From the NCBI GenBank assembly GCA_900767005.1, contig CAAFXL010000071.1:1-5539 (forward strand): DNA of 5,539 nucleotides, given 5' to 3'. The notes under the pieces were generated by a model, which ran no database searches, was not told the DNA's origin, and worked only from the letters and a program-made list of their open reading frames with translations. Below, piece after piece: positions 4,764-5,539 of the stretch (position 1 is its first letter; each line of letters starts with the position of its first letter). The DNA comes from an uncultured Ruminobacter sp. (GTDB taxonomy: Bacteria > Pseudomonadota > Gammaproteobacteria > Enterobacterales > Succinivibrionaceae). The position numbers and the translations under genes were made by a program.

Positions 4764-5539
4764 ATGAATTTCAAAGATAAATTTGATAATTCATTTTATG
4801 ATTTATTTGTTGCGAAGAATGACGATCCTTTCGTAGATAAATCAGATTTTATTGCTGATTTAAATAAATGTGTAAATTTTACTCAAAAAAAAGTTTTTAG
4901 CTGTAACTAGACCGAGAAGATTTGGTAAAACAGTTACTGCTGATATGCTAGAACTTTATTATTCTAATAAATATGATTCAAAGGAAATATTTTCTACTTT
5001 AAAAATATCTCAAGATCAATCATTTCTTGAACATTTAAATAAATATAATGTTATCTTTTTGGACATGAATGATATTGAGGCAATTTTAAAAGAAAAATCA
5101 AGAAATCCTATTTTTAAAGATGATTTTGTTGATGTTCTTTGCTATGAAACTATTTTAAAGTTAAAAGAAAATAAGGAATTTAAAAAAATAATCTCCAAAA
5201 ATCCTAGTATTGATGATTATAGTTTGCGTTCTGCTATTGTAGAAATCAATGCCAAGATAAAAGAAAAATTTATTGTTCTAATTGATGAATGGGATTTAAT
5301 TTTTAGAGATTTTAGAGATGATTTTGATCTTCAATTTAAATTTGTAGACCTTTTAAAAAATTTATTTAAAGCTAAAAATTCAGGAAGTTGCTTTGCTTTA
5401 GTTTATATGACAGGTATTTTGCCTATCAAGAAATACTATTCTCATTCTTTTTTAAATAATTTGGTTCACTCATTAAAATTGTGTGATTTTGGATTATGTA
5501 CATACTTAGCCCTGCTTATGTCAAAGATTTTAAGGAAGA
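4764..5539 (+). pseudogene. AAA-ATPase-like protein, frameshifted, 3' end outside window
   Basis: This belongs to the AAA-ATPase-like family (often annotated with a C-terminal PD-(D/E)XK nuclease-like domain), which is highly multicopy in some gut anaerobes and has no established function. ATG 4764 has AAGAGG (4748-4753) upstream. The first frame reads MNFKDKFDNSFYDLFVAKND and the family segment DPFVDKSDFIADLNK, then runs into TAG (4908-4910). The family sequence continues in another frame from 4894: FLAVTRPRRFGKTVTADMLE, the divergent Walker A, then the Walker B IVLIDEWD (5272-5295) and MTGILPIKKY (5407-5436). The switch lies in a run of eight A (4885-4892); with seven A the frame would read QKKFLAVTRP. 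After LNN (5452-5460) the residues lose family character, and another frame gives SPAYVKDFKE (5508-5537), suggesting a second shift near 5505. The start and the ATPase half are recognisable; the nuclease-like domain, if present, is outside. Broken copies are common in this family, but homopolymer errors could produce the same picture. Confidence 0.82.

Noticed and set aside
4885..4900. Programmed -1 frameshifting at the A-rich run (A AAA AAG type)
   Set aside because: A -1 shift after AAA AAA leads to AGT TTT TAG, a stop. The family frame needs +1 or the loss of one A, so the classical -1 mechanism does not fit.

Overview
The window is AT-rich (roughly 30% GC by eye) and looks like an accessory redox and carbonyl-metabolism locus from a Gram-negative bacterium. 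The Gram-negative call rests on two soluble enzymes with Sec signal peptides and no lipobox, on AGGAG-type ribosome binding sites, and on familiar -10 elements. An anaerobic, gut-type, Succinivibrionaceae-like host would fit the gene content (a LysR regulator, a CMD-cupin protein, a flavodoxin, an iron alcohol dehydrogenase and an AAA-ATPase-like gene of unknown function). That placement is from memory of such genomes and is tentative.

Layout. 1-200: two intrinsic terminators of opposite polarity and no gene. 201-1100 (minus): a LysR-type regulator whose frame is cut by an in-frame TAA. 1101-1371: the divergent control region, with an extended -10 promoter for the LysR gene, a dyad-containing promoter for the plus-strand gene, and a perfect 11-bp inverted repeat. 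1372-2232 (plus): one reading frame encoding a secreted carboxymuconolactone-decarboxylase-like (CMD) domain followed by a cupin domain, cut between them by an in-frame TAA. 2233-2517: a terminator, three tandem 12-bp repeats and a promoter with a near-consensus -35 and a 19-bp spacer. 2518-3057: a flavodoxin with a signal peptide. 3058-3317: a long imperfect hairpin ending in a T run. 3318-4484: a complete YqhD/BdhA-type iron alcohol dehydrogenase, followed by a strong terminator. 4764 to the window edge: an AAA-ATPase-like gene with one clear frameshift, perhaps two, and no 3' end in the window.

How the genes fit together. CMD/cupin proteins, flavodoxins, aldehyde-reducing alcohol dehydrogenases and LysR regulators of this kind are often neighbours, and the set suggests a response to quinones, reactive aldehydes or related electrophiles. 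The strongest new signal is a 36-nt block (28 of 36 positions identical) in front of both the CMD-cupin gene (1225-1260) and the flavodoxin gene (2437-2472). It combines a dyad, TTA-N3-TTAA-N3-TAA, with the -10 region, and suggests that one regulator controls both secreted proteins.

The other striking feature is decay. Three of the five genes are interrupted (two nonsense codons and one or two frameshifts), while the flavodoxin and dehydrogenase are intact. This could be real pseudogene formation or consensus errors in an AT-rich assembly. TAA is the terminal stop of every gene whose 3' end is in the window, so codon reassignment is unlikely.
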